From: Advenella incenata
GTDB taxonomy: Bacteria > Pseudomonadota > Gammaproteobacteria > Burkholderiales > Burkholderiaceae_B
Assembly (NCBI RefSeq): GCF_004217095.1
Contig: NZ_SHKO01000001.1
Location: 1,302,001 to 1,366,000, forward strand
DNA length: 64,000 nucleotides
Direction of reading: 5' to 3'
Below, one piece after another: positions 36,806 to 45,093 of the stretch. Below the pieces are notes generated by a model. It searched no databases and was not told the origin of the DNA. It saw only the letters and a list, made by a program, of their open reading frames with translations. Each line of letters begins with the position of its first letter. Position 1 is the stretch's first letter. Position numbers and translations under genes: made by a program.

Positions 36806-36845
36806 ATCCGATGCGTCGGGATACCTGCATCGGATCCCGACTTTT
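36806..36845 (+). terminator. Terminator with two competing hairpins
   Basis: GTCGGGAT (36815-36822)/ATCCCGAC (36834-36841) followed by TTTT is terminator-like. ATCCGATGC (36806-36814)/GCATCGGAT (36827-36835) overlaps it, so only one can form at a time. Confidence 0.6.
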
Positions 36846-37478
36846 CCACCATGCCCATCCCACAAGATCGGCATGGCACTTTTTCTTGACTAAACTGAAG
36901 CACCAGCCAATTGGGGTTGCCCATCTGGCAGCTCGCGAATAAATGTTTGTGGCGTGATCATAGACAATATGATGGGTGCCTCAAAAACGCCAGTGCTTTG
37001 GTGTATATCTGATAATAAATAATAAATAATAAATATTAAAAATAAATACCGAGTAAATCTGTAATGAATAAATCTGGATTGGCACTGAAACCGGCCTGTT
37101 TGAGCTGTGTTTTGTCACTAATGCGTCGCTGGTGAGAAACTGCTTCACATGCTGCAATCGATCAGATCAACATGCCGCATCCCTTACCCATAGGCCTTTG
37201 CTGTTGTCATTCCGTGCTCGCCTCATTTATCGGGTTGCCTACCTGCATAGGATCGGCTCAGTCCATGAATTTGCGAGGGCGCAAATTTTTTCGCGACTTA
37301 TTATCACGATAAAACGTAAAATCAAGACAATGTTGTGACGTAATAGCCAGCAGCAGCGGGTTCTCAGGATGGACGTTGTCGTGCTTTTGACACGAACGCT
37401 TTCCTGTTGCGCAATCCACCCGTACTCAGAGCGCTGTTGCCGTTATCAATCTATCCTTTGCCCGTACATCAGGAACAT
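36846..37478. other. AT-rich intergenic stretch before the Dyp peroxidase gene
   Basis: No gene is supported. It contains a run of AATAAAT-type repeats at about 37013-37048 and an inverted repeat TTATC-AC-GATAA near 37300. The latter begins with a 14-base sequence, GCGACTTATTATCA (37292-37305), that recurs upstream of the peptide cassette at 43.5 kb on the other strand. Confidence 0.5.
37013..37048. repeat. Short AT-rich tandem repeat (AATAAAT type)
   Basis: About five imperfect copies of a seven-base AATAAAT-like unit. Simple-sequence tract in a non-coding region. Confidence 0.6.
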
Positions 37479-38459
37479 ATGAATACTTCTATCAATGAAC
37501 CCCAGGCTGTGTCCAATCCGGTCACCCGCAACGCAATATTCATCGTTGCAACCATAGCTCAAGACAGCGAGCATCTTGAGACGGTGCGCGCCTGGTGCGA
37601 AGATGTCGAGGGCCTGGTGCGTTCAGTGGGTACACGCTTTCCGGCAAGCGGGTTAAGCTGTGTTTGCGGATTCGGCTCCGAGGCATGGGATCGGCTGTTT
37701 GGCCAGCCGCGGCCAATGCAATTGCATCCTTTTAAGGCTATCGGGTCGGGAGAGCGGATCGCCGTGTCCACGCCTGGAGATCTGCTACTGCATATTCGCG
37801 CCGACGAAATGGATATGTGTTTCGAGCTTGCTACTCAATTGATTTCAAAACTTGGCGATGCCGTGACGGTGATCGACGAAGTTCACGGATTCCGGTACTT
37901 CGATCAGCGCGCCATCATCGGCTTTGTCGATGGCACTGAAAACCCCACAGGCCGAGAGGCCGAAGACTACACTGTTATCGGGGACGAGGATCAAACGTTT
38001 GCTGGTGGCAGCTACGTACTGGTGCAAAAATACCTGCACGATATGAACGCCTGGAATGCGCTTACCGTCGAGCAGCAGGAAAAGGTCATTGGCCGCAGCA
38101 AATTTGCCAATATTGAGCTTGACGACGATGTCAAACCGACCAATTCCCACAGCGCACTGACGACCGTGGAAGAAAACGGACGCGAATTGAAGATCATCAG
38201 AGACAACATGCCTTTTGGCAGGCCGGGCATGGGTGAGTTTGGCACTTACTTTGTTGGCTATGCGCGTACGCCGAGTATCATCGAAACCATGCTGGAAAAT
38301 ATGTTTGTCGGACGGCCTGCCGGTAACTACGATCGGTTACTCGATTTTAGCCGCGCCGTTACCGGTACGCTGTTTTTTGTTCCATCCGCTACGCTGCTTG
38401 AGTCGCTTGCTTCATGCAAGCCGGTCGAAGCAGAAAGCGTGCAGGCTTCATCGGTTTAA
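37479..38459 (+). CDS. Dyp-type heme peroxidase (YfeX-like)
   Basis: 326 residues from ATG 37479, preceded by AGGAAC. The distal GxxDG motif is in GFVDGTENP (about 148-156, catalytic Asp151), and the proximal heme His is in TNSHSALT (about 224); the distal Arg lies in KIIRDNMPFG. There is no signal peptide, so it acts in the cytoplasm or in an encapsulin; no encapsulin gene is nearby. It oxidises dyes, porphyrinogens or other substrates with peroxide. A molybdoenzyme gene starts 42 bases after its stop and is probably cotranscribed. Confidence 0.92.
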   Translation: MNTSINEPQAVSNPVTRNAIFIVATIAQDSEHLETVRAWCEDVEGLVRSVGTRFPASGLSCVCGFGSEAWDRLFGQPRPMQLHPFKAIGSGERIAVSTPGDLLLHIRADEMDMCFELATQLISKLGDAVTVIDEVHGFRYFDQRAIIGFVDGTENPTGREAEDYTVIGDEDQTFAGGSYVLVQKYLHDMNAWNALTVEQQEKVIGRSKFANIELDDDVKPTNSHSALTTVEENGRELKIIRDNMPFGRPGMGEFGTYFVGYARTPSIIETMLENMFVGRPAGNYDRLLDFSRAVTGTLFFVPSATLLESLASCKPVEAESVQASSV

Positions 38460-38501
38460 TCAGTTTTCATTTGCGTTGCTCACCGTTGTGCAGGAGGTCC
38501 T

Positions 38502-40790
38502 ATGACTACGAAAAGACGTGAGGTACCGGGCATACGCCCCTACGATGCGCCAGCTGGCGGCTGGGGGGCGCTCAAGGCAACCGCTGTCGCTGTCCGAACG
38601 CAAATGGATATGATGGAAGCGCCCGTCACGCTGATGCGCACTAACCAGCCAATGGGCTTTGATTGCCCCGGCTGTGCCTGGCCTGACAAAGAGCATCGCT
38701 CCACGTTTCAGTTTTGCGAGAATGGCGCAAAAGCGGTGACCTGGGAGGCAACGAAAAAACGCGTTACTGCAGATTTTCTGGCACAGAATACGGTGACCTC
38801 GCTGTTGAAAAAAACCGATTATGAATTGGAAAATTATGGTCGCCTGACGCAGCCGTTATCCTATGATCGTGAAACGGACACATTGCGCCCAGTAAGCTGG
38901 GATGCTGCGTTTGAGCGTATCGGTACGGTTCTGCAGGGACTGTCGCCGAACCAGGTAGAGTTCTATACCTCTGGCCGGGCGTCCAACGAAGCAGCCTATC
39001 TTTTTCAGCTTTATGCCCGTGAATTTGGGACGAACAATTTTCCAGACTGCTCCAATATGTGCCATGAAGCGACCAGCGTGGGATTGCCACGCTCAATCGG
39101 AATAGGCAAAGGGACAGTATCGCTGGACGATTTCGACGATACGGAACTGATTATCTCAATTGGACATAATCCCGGCACTAATCACCCGAGGATGATGGGC
39201 ACGCTGCATGAGGCTTCACGGCGGGGCGTACCCATTATCGTTCTGAATCCATTGAAAGAAAGAGCGCTGGAGCGCTTTACCGATCCCCAGAACGTGGTCG
39301 AGATGGCAACCTACAGTTCGACCAGAATTGCGTCATCGTATTATCAGGTGAAATCAGGTGGAGACACCGCGGCGCTCAAAGGCATCATGAAAGCGCTGTT
39401 GGCATTGGATGAGACAGATCAGGATGTCATTGATCACGACTTTATAGCAGAGCACACACAAGGATTTGCTCAGTTCTCTGACGATCTGCGTGGCACGTCC
39501 TGGGAAAGGATAGAGAAAGAGAGCGGTTTGCCGCGTGCCGACCTGGAGCAAGTGGCAGCCGCCTATGCCAAATCCCGGGCCACGATCGTCTCCTATGGCA
39601 TGGGCATTACACAGCACAATAAAGGTACGGCGAATGTTCGTTTGATTGCCGATTTGCTTCTGATGCGCGGCAATTTTGGCAAACCGGGGGCAGGCATTTG
39701 CCCGTTGCGTGGACATTCCAATGTACAGGGCAATCGCACTGTCGGCATCACCGAAAAGCCGTCAAGCCAGTTTCTGCAGAATATTGAAGCGGTATTCGGA
39801 TTTGCGCCTCCTCAAGAGCATGGGCATGATTCGGTAAGAGCAATGCAGGCAATGATTGAGGGAAAATCAAAAGCACTGATTTGTCTGGGTGGAAATTTCG
39901 CTGTTGCATTGCCTGATCCCGAGCAGTCGTTTCAGGCAATGAAGCAGCTGGACTTGAGCGTACACATCGGTACAAAACTGAATCGCTCGCATCTGCTTGT
40001 GGCCAGGGAAACGCTGATACTTCCATGCCTGGGTCGTACTGAACTTGATATTCAGGCAGGCGAGCGACAGTCCGTAACAGTAGAGGATTCCATGTCCATG
40101 GTGCATGCCTCATCGGGCAAGTTAAAACCGGCCTCTGAATTTCTCAAATCTGAGCCGGCCATTGTCGCGGGCATGGCCATGGCCACGTTGCCGCAAAGCA
40201 AGGTCCCGTGGCAGGACCTGGTAAGCAACTACGATGCCATTCGTGATTTGATCGAGAAAACCATTCCCGGTTTTGACAACTACAATAAGCGAATCAGAAT
40301 TCCCGGCGGATTTCGCATGCCATTGCCGCCTACAGAGCGTAAATGGCCAACAGAAACAGGCAAGGCGATGTTTTCTGTATTCAAAGGCGTCAGCGAGGAC
40401 GCCAACGTAGAGGGTGATGATGTACTGCGTCTTATCACGCTGCGTAGCCATGACCAATATAACACGACCGTATATGCGCTGGATGACCGCTACAGAGGGG
40501 TGTTTGGGCGCAGAGATGTGTTGTTCATGAATGACATTGATCTGGATAAGCAAGGCCTGGAACATGGTGATCTTGTCGATATTGAAACCGTCGTTTCGGA
40601 AAGAAAGCTCAGCATGACCGGCATTACCGTGATTGCCTACGACATTGCACCCGGTTCGGTCGGCGCCTATTATCCCGAAGCCAATGTGCTCGTACCATTG
40701 GATTATTTTGATCAGGATAGCGGAACACCATCTTATAAATCGGTTCCGGTAAGGGTGACACGTAGCGCCAAACAAAATCATTTTCTTTGA
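38502..40790 (+). CDS. FdhF/YdeP-family molybdopterin oxidoreductase
   Basis: 762 residues. The N-terminal CPGCAWPDKEH (C55, C58) with a further Cys72 (FCENGAKA) is the hallmark of the YdeP group. The body is a DMSO-reductase-type molybdopterin enzyme (YTSGRASNEAAYLFQLYARE; NPGTNHPRMMGTLHEA; CPLRGHSNVQGNRTVGI) ending in a molydopterin dinucleotide-binding domain from about residue 630. Unlike formate dehydrogenases it lacks a clear Sec/Cys ligand motif. E. coli YdeP is linked to acid resistance; the substrate is unknown. No signal peptide. ErpA-type Fe-S delivery is plausible for it. Confidence 0.88.
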   Translation: MTTKRREVPGIRPYDAPAGGWGALKATAVAVRTQMDMMEAPVTLMRTNQPMGFDCPGCAWPDKEHRSTFQFCENGAKAVTWEATKKRVTADFLAQNTVTSLLKKTDYELENYGRLTQPLSYDRETDTLRPVSWDAAFERIGTVLQGLSPNQVEFYTSGRASNEAAYLFQLYAREFGTNNFPDCSNMCHEATSVGLPRSIGIGKGTVSLDDFDDTELIISIGHNPGTNHPRMMGTLHEASRRGVPIIVLNPLKERALERFTDPQNVVEMATYSSTRIASSYYQVKSGGDTAALKGIMKALLALDETDQDVIDHDFIAEHTQGFAQFSDDLRGTSWERIEKESGLPRADLEQVAAAYAKSRATIVSYGMGITQHNKGTANVRLIADLLLMRGNFGKPGAGICPLRGHSNVQGNRTVGITEKPSSQFLQNIEAVFGFAPPQEHGHDSVRAMQAMIEGKSKALICLGGNFAVALPDPEQSFQAMKQLDLSVHIGTKLNRSHLLVARETLILPCLGRTELDIQAGERQSVTVEDSMSMVHASSGKLKPASEFLKSEPAIVAGMAMATLPQSKVPWQDLVSNYDAIRDLIEKTIPGFDNYNKRIRIPGGFRMPLPPTERKWPTETGKAMFSVFKGVSEDANVEGDDVLRLITLRSHDQYNTTVYALDDRYRGVFGRRDVLFMNDIDLDKQGLEHGDLVDIETVVSERKLSMTGITVIAYDIAPGSVGAYYPEANVLVPLDYFDQDSGTPSYKSVPVRVTRSAKQNHFL

Positions 40791-40923
40791 AAGAAGGCAC
40801 GCCTTTGAGCGCTGACCAGGCAGGCCGAGCTACTGAAGAACGCTCAGGCAGTTTAATAATATCGGTGTTTTTTAGTTTGGCGCAAGAACCTGCAAGAACG
40901 CGGCGTAGCTGCTGGACTGTGGC

Positions 40924-42261
40924 TTAGTGTCGAACTTCCAGTACAACCGCTTTTTTGCTCAATTCATCCAGAAGTTCATGAATTTTTGCTGTGTTATCTT
41001 TATCTAAATTCGCATCCCATTCGTCCAGTAAAAAATATTTAATATCTGGATATGCGGTAATTTCATGTAGAACCGTTAGCATGCTCTGGCCGGTAGATAA
41101 AGGTGCGGTGTCAACGTTCCATACCAGCGTATTCATGGATGCCGGCAGGTAGAATGCATCCTTGGTGAAGTGTTTCTTCAAATATAAAAGCAAGGTGGAT
41201 TTTCCGGAACCGTTTTCTCCTCTTAATGTGAACCGCCCGCAATTTGTCGCTGCTAATTGTGTTGCCACTTCGGCGTAGCCCGCAATTTCGGTGTCATTGA
41301 GCTTAATGGGCCTGACCGGTGCATTTGCAATGTGGCCATCCCTCTCCAAGTCTCGTACGATATCGTAAAGAAATTGATAACTTGCCTTAACAGAGGACCA
41401 ATCCAGCAATTGGTAAACCAGGGTGCCCAGTGAGTTGAGTATATGAAATACTCTGGTCAGGTTCACTATAATTGCGGCGGCTACCGCAGGGTCCAATGTA
41501 CCGCTAACCAAAGTTGAATAAATCAAATAAGCAGTTGGCAGCAATGTAAAGATACCTAAAACCAGGTTGCCAGTTTGTTGAAGCTTGGTTTGCCTCAACG
41601 ATTGTTTGTAATACCTATCGCCTGTCTTCGTTACCTGATTACTCCAACTATCAAAGTTTTGCACATTCCCAAGAATTGTATTGCTCCAGACTCTTGCTAA
41701 GTCGGAGCCGTAGTCGGCAAAGGTTTGTTCGACTTTTTTTGTTTCGCGAGCAATGGGTCTATGCAGGAAAGCAATAGAAACGATACTGATGACAACACTT
41801 AATAAATAGCCAAAAATCAGCTCGTTGGGCAGAATGATGCCGATGACGATCAGGCTTAAGCCACTATTTAACAGGAAGGTCAGGGAACCTTGTATAAAAG
41901 CAATAAATCCGCTAAGAATGGGAAAAGAGTTGCGGGAAATGGCTGATTCGATCGAGTTTCTCAGCTTGATATTGGTATAGATATCTGGTCGTGAGAAGCA
42001 CTTTTTCCGCACCAACTCGATAAAATTTTTATGAACACCATTTACCCACTTTTGCATCTCGACAAGTGACAGGCAGCCGGGCAGAAATGGCGTGATCATG
42101 CAGAATAGGTACCAAAACAAGCTTGCGGAAAAAGGCTCGCTGGTTTGATATGCAGTTATTAACTGTGTAAGGAACAAAGCTGATAATGCAATGAGAGACT
42201 GATGTATAACGACCAAGCCTAACGACAAAGCGGCATGTCTATTGAAAAGGATGTTTTTCAT
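40924..42261 (-). CDS. Compact ABC exporter (TM and ATPase fused), RiPP cassette
   Basis: 445 residues. Hydrophobic segments at about 12-35, 45-65, 115-165 and 232-275 form the membrane part. The ATPase region is only about the last 110 residues: Walker A GENGSGKST (348-356), a signature LSTGQ (388-392), Walker B KYFLLDEWDANLD (408-420), and the chain ends at His445, where the switch histidine would lie. The size and layout resemble cyclic-peptide exporters (PvdE/SyrD-like single-chain half transporters). It starts 10 bases after the HExxH gene, so it very likely exports the modified peptide. Confidence 0.8.
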   Translation of the reverse strand: MKNILFNRHAALSLGLVVIHQSLIALSALFLTQLITAYQTSEPFSASLFWYLFCMITPFLPGCLSLVEMQKWVNGVHKNFIELVRKKCFSRPDIYTNIKLRNSIESAISRNSFPILSGFIAFIQGSLTFLLNSGLSLIVIGIILPNELIFGYLLSVVISIVSIAFLHRPIARETKKVEQTFADYGSDLARVWSNTILGNVQNFDSWSNQVTKTGDRYYKQSLRQTKLQQTGNLVLGIFTLLPTAYLIYSTLVSGTLDPAVAAAIIVNLTRVFHILNSLGTLVYQLLDWSSVKASYQFLYDIVRDLERDGHIANAPVRPIKLNDTEIAGYAEVATQLAATNCGRFTLRGENGSGKSTLLLYLKKHFTKDAFYLPASMNTLVWNVDTAPLSTGQSMLTVLHEITAYPDIKYFLLDEWDANLDKDNTAKIHELLDELSKKAVVLEVRH

Positions 42262-42271
42262 AGATATTTTC

Positions 42272-43147
42272 TTAATTCAATCGTTTGATTTTCGATAACT
42301 TTTCTTCTGCATTTTGAAGCAGATAATTGACTCGAGGACTGATCAGCGCTTTGAAATTGCTGGTAGATATGATTGTTTTAACTGAATCAATTGATATGAG
42401 TGCCTGATCTATCAACATATTTGTGGGAGGATGAACTAACGGCCTTTCCGGATGCCCCAGAAGTTTATCTCTAAAGAGTACAACTTCTGTTGCAACAATA
42501 ATGCTGTGTATTACTTTATCTAAAGGTCGGGGAGTTTTTAGAATCGCCGATATGGCCCAATTGTTTTTTTTTAGAATTTCGTCATAGTTGTAATGTTGAT
42601 GAAATTGCTCATCTATAAATAATGCATTGTGAGTCATCTCATGAATCAAAAACTCGAGTACTTCGGCTACTTTGTAATAGCACCTCGGATTTGCCCAAAT
42701 AATACCTACCGCAGCAGAGGTGGTGCCGCCGCGAGCGCAGCCTGAGGGCATGATAAAAATATCGGTCACTAAAGTCTTAAAAAGTTGGCTATATTCGTAA
42801 TCTAATATATTTAGTAAATTTAAAGCCTTATCAATTAATACCGCTTTCTCTTCGGCTTCAAAGTCCAATGTGTCTTCGATAACATTGTTCTGTTTTTTGT
42901 CGTCCAATAATGACAATGCGTCCTTTGTGAGGTACGAGCTGAATTTCCGTGACTCTTCGAAACCGAAGATAATGTTTGTAGAGATTTGATCGGATGTCGG
43001 ACGCTGTTGTAGGGACGAAATAATATTTCGGTAAGCCTTCCCTAAAGTTAAGAAGTCATTTGTATTTCGTGCGAGATCTAAATCTGAAAGGGCAATCATC
43101 CCCATAATATTTCGAACTTGTGTATCTAGGTCTGTTTGTAAAAGCAT
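42272..43147 (-). CDS. HExxH enzyme resembling aKG-HExxH peptide beta-hydroxylases
   Basis: 291 residues, no signal peptide. A metal site H169-E-M-T-H173 lies in EFLIHEMTHNALFIDE, preceded by a Gly/Cys-rich loop (PSGCARGG, 134-141) and IIWANPR, and followed by RPLDKVIHSIIVATEVV, whose His214 is a candidate third ligand. This is the pattern of the HExxH putative peptide-modification family (TIGR04267-like), members of which are described as 2-oxoglutarate-dependent peptide beta-hydroxylases rather than proteases. Gene order (precursor, enzyme, exporter) supports that role. Assignment rests on motifs and context; a metallopeptidase cannot be excluded from sequence alone. Confidence 0.7.
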   Translation of the reverse strand: MLLQTDLDTQVRNIMGMIALSDLDLARNTNDFLTLGKAYRNIISSLQQRPTSDQISTNIIFGFEESRKFSSYLTKDALSLLDDKKQNNVIEDTLDFEAEEKAVLIDKALNLLNILDYEYSQLFKTLVTDIFIMPSGCARGGTTSAAVGIIWANPRCYYKVAEVLEFLIHEMTHNALFIDEQFHQHYNYDEILKKNNWAISAILKTPRPLDKVIHSIIVATEVVLFRDKLLGHPERPLVHPPTNMLIDQALISIDSVKTIISTSNFKALISPRVNYLLQNAEEKLSKIKRLN

Positions 43148-43218
43148 GTCTTTATCCTAACCGCTCTGTACATACATAAATAATGACTGCGCATCTCATA
43201 GAGAGCGCGCAGATATAA

Positions 43219-43419
43219 TTAGTGTTGGATTAACTCTTCGAAAGAGATCATTCTTAATGGTGGCGTAGGGCGAGGGCGATTCGGAATGTGACACCAGAAC
43301 GAGTCAGTGCACGCATTAAGCTCTATCAGGTCAATATCTTTATGATGGAAATTGTTGATGATCTGTGAAACTGCTATTTCGAAATTCGTTGTTTGTTTAT
43401 CCAATTTAGTGTGGCTCAT
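43219..43419 (-). CDS. Candidate RiPP precursor peptide (66 residues)
   Basis: A 66-residue peptide with a helical, charged N-terminal leader-like part (residues 1-35, TNFEIAVSQIINNFHH) and a distinct C-terminal part from about residue 36. The C-terminal part has Cys37 and Cys43 (ACTDSFWCHIPNRPRPTPP), aromatic residues, a Pro/Arg run and the tail MISFEELIQH. TAAGGAAAC upstream of the ATG is a good ribosome binding site. It is the first gene of the minus-strand cassette, 71 bases before the HExxH enzyme. No known precursor family was recognised. Asp/His/Pro/Asn in the core could be hydroxylation targets; this is inference. Confidence 0.7.
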   Translation of the reverse strand: MSHTKLDKQTTNFEIAVSQIINNFHHKDIDLIELNACTDSFWCHIPNRPRPTPPLRMISFEELIQH

Positions 43420-43471
43420 GGTGTTTCCTTATGAAATGCCTAAGAAAAATAACCAATGGTTACATTTAAAA

Positions 43472-43515
43472 ATAATATACTAGTTTTTGTTGGAACGCAA
43501 ATGATAATAAGTCGC
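43472..43515 (-). promoter_or_regulatory. Promoter and Fur-like box of the peptide cassette
   Basis: On the minus strand TTGCGT (43500-43495) and TATTAT (43477-43472) are 17 bases apart, about 52 bases upstream of the peptide ATG. A Fur-like sequence AAATGATAATAAGT (43499-43512, plus reading) abuts and overlaps the -35 end, matching 9-10 bases of the GATAATGATAATCATTATC consensus over its left half. Binding by Fur would block the promoter. Confidence 0.45.
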
Positions 43516-43526
43516 ATTACAATTAA

Positions 43527-43582
43527 TAAAAATTAAATTCGTGGCTATACCGAACGGATCAACACTCTGTTGATCCGCCACG
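43527..43582 (-). terminator. Terminator after the PepSY gene
   Basis: A perfect 10-bp stem CGGATCAACA/TGTTGATCCG with a CTC loop (43555-43577), plus an outer CGTGGC/GCCACG pairing. The minus-strand downstream sequence is T-rich (AATTTAATTTTTATT). It separates the copper cluster from the peptide cassette. Confidence 0.75.
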
Positions 43583-43698
43583 TTCCTATTGTTGGGAATG
43601 GCTCAGCGTTTTTGTAGAGCCGCTCGCCTCTGCATCTTGCTCCTCAAGGCGGGCAAGTAACATTGGAAAATTGACTTTTCTGCCCCTCTTGCGCACGA

Positions 43699-45081
43699 TC
43701 AAACGCCTTTGCGCACCATAACCGCAGACCTGCTTTTGCCCAATTTCCAGCGGACAATGTCGATCACAATGAACGCCACCAGGCTGATGCCCATCAGGGG
43801 CAAGGCGTAACCCAACAGCGCAGCTATCGCAACTGAAATTGCCTTGAGCGAGACCGGCAAGCTCATCCATGCTGCAATAAGCGTTCTTGCCGGATTGGGC
43901 CTGGAAGCGACCGGCCGGCGCAGCCACCACATGCGATACCCCAGCCCGATCATCACACAAAGCCCGATACCGAAAGCGATCAGCAACAGCTGGTTGGGCA
44001 GGCCGAACAATATTCCCATATGCGCATCCACGCCCCATCGGGTCAGCTTGGCCACCAAAGGAAAGGTATTGAATTCGGTCCGATCAACGATACTGAAGTC
44101 TTGCGGGTTGACGGCAACCGCATCAACCTGTGTGGGCCAGCGGCGATCAACTTCCGTGACCGTCCAGGCTTTGCCTGGCTCATTGGGGGCGCGAATTTCT
44201 ATCATGCCGGCACGGATCCCGGCCTCTCTGGCTGCGGCAACGACCCGTGGCCAGTCTTGTATCGACTGCGTTGTACCCGCCATGGCGGCATGGTGTTCTG
44301 CATGCGGGTCTGCATGCATCGCGTGCGAGTCGTGAGCCAGCGAGGTGTTGACCTGTGGCGTGAGCCATCCCATGTCGGCGCGCAATTGGTTGATATTGTC
44401 TCCTGCCCAGCGCGACCAGGTCAGGCCCGTCACCGACACAAAGATCAGGCCCACAAAGAGCACCAGGCCCAGCGTTGTATGCCAATGGCGATTTTTCAGG
44501 AAAGTGCTTTCTTTTTTTGCCGTCTTGCGCGACGCGCGGGTGCTGAACCAAAGCAGCAGTCCTCCCAATGCAGCAGCCCATAACCAGGAGGCAGCCAGTT
44601 CGCTGTAGTTTCTGCCCAGATCGCCCAGCAGCAGGGTGCGATGCGCCTTGTCCAGCCATAAGCGAATCGGCAGCACACCGCTGGTGCCATAGACCATCAT
44701 GTCGCCTTTTATCTGAAGGGTATAGGGATCGACAAAAATGGCTCTGGACTCCGACGCCCCATAACTGGCATCGGCAAATTGCACGCGTGTCGTATAGCGC
44801 GCCTCGGGTGCGGGCCTGACTGCATAGATTTTCGCCTGCTGGCCAGCATGGTGTTGTGCGGCTTCAATTTGCTCAGAGAGCGGCCTGGCGGCACCTTGCG
44901 GATTGACATAAAGAGCATCTGCATAAATGGCATTTTCAAGTTGTGGCGTCAATACATAAAGCGTTCCTGTCAATGCCGCTACGAATATGAAAGGTGCAAT
45001 AAAAAGGCCGATATAAAAATGGATCCTGCGCAGAAAGTTGATCGCTGCTGCCTTTGTTGATATGGGTGCTGAGTGTGACAT
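43699..45081 (-). CDS. PepSY-associated transmembrane protein with His-rich loop
   Basis: 460 residues. PepSY-TM proteins have four or so membrane helices (here about 20-45, 160-180, 200-222, and two near 365-430) and periplasmic PepSY domains. They are linked to siderophore or metal-reductase functions. A histidine-rich stretch H250...H264 (AHDSHAMHADPHAEHH) in a periplasmic loop is a probable copper- or iron-binding site. Last gene of the minus-strand copper cluster, 12 bases after the PCu(A)C chaperone gene. Confidence 0.85.
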   Translation of the reverse strand: MSHSAPISTKAAAINFLRRIHFYIGLFIAPFIFVAALTGTLYVLTPQLENAIYADALYVNPQGAARPLSEQIEAAQHHAGQQAKIYAVRPAPEARYTTRVQFADASYGASESRAIFVDPYTLQIKGDMMVYGTSGVLPIRLWLDKAHRTLLLGDLGRNYSELAASWLWAAALGGLLLWFSTRASRKTAKKESTFLKNRHWHTTLGLVLFVGLIFVSVTGLTWSRWAGDNINQLRADMGWLTPQVNTSLAHDSHAMHADPHAEHHAAMAGTTQSIQDWPRVVAAAREAGIRAGMIEIRAPNEPGKAWTVTEVDRRWPTQVDAVAVNPQDFSIVDRTEFNTFPLVAKLTRWGVDAHMGILFGLPNQLLLIAFGIGLCVMIGLGYRMWWLRRPVASRPNPARTLIAAWMSLPVSLKAISVAIAALLGYALPLMGISLVAFIVIDIVRWKLGKSRSAVMVRKGV

Positions 45082-45093
45082 AACGATGTGCTC

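Noticed and set aside
37132-37338. 68-codon ORF upstream of the Dyp peroxidase gene
   Set aside because: Random-looking composition, no ribosome binding site; overlaps the likely regulatory region.
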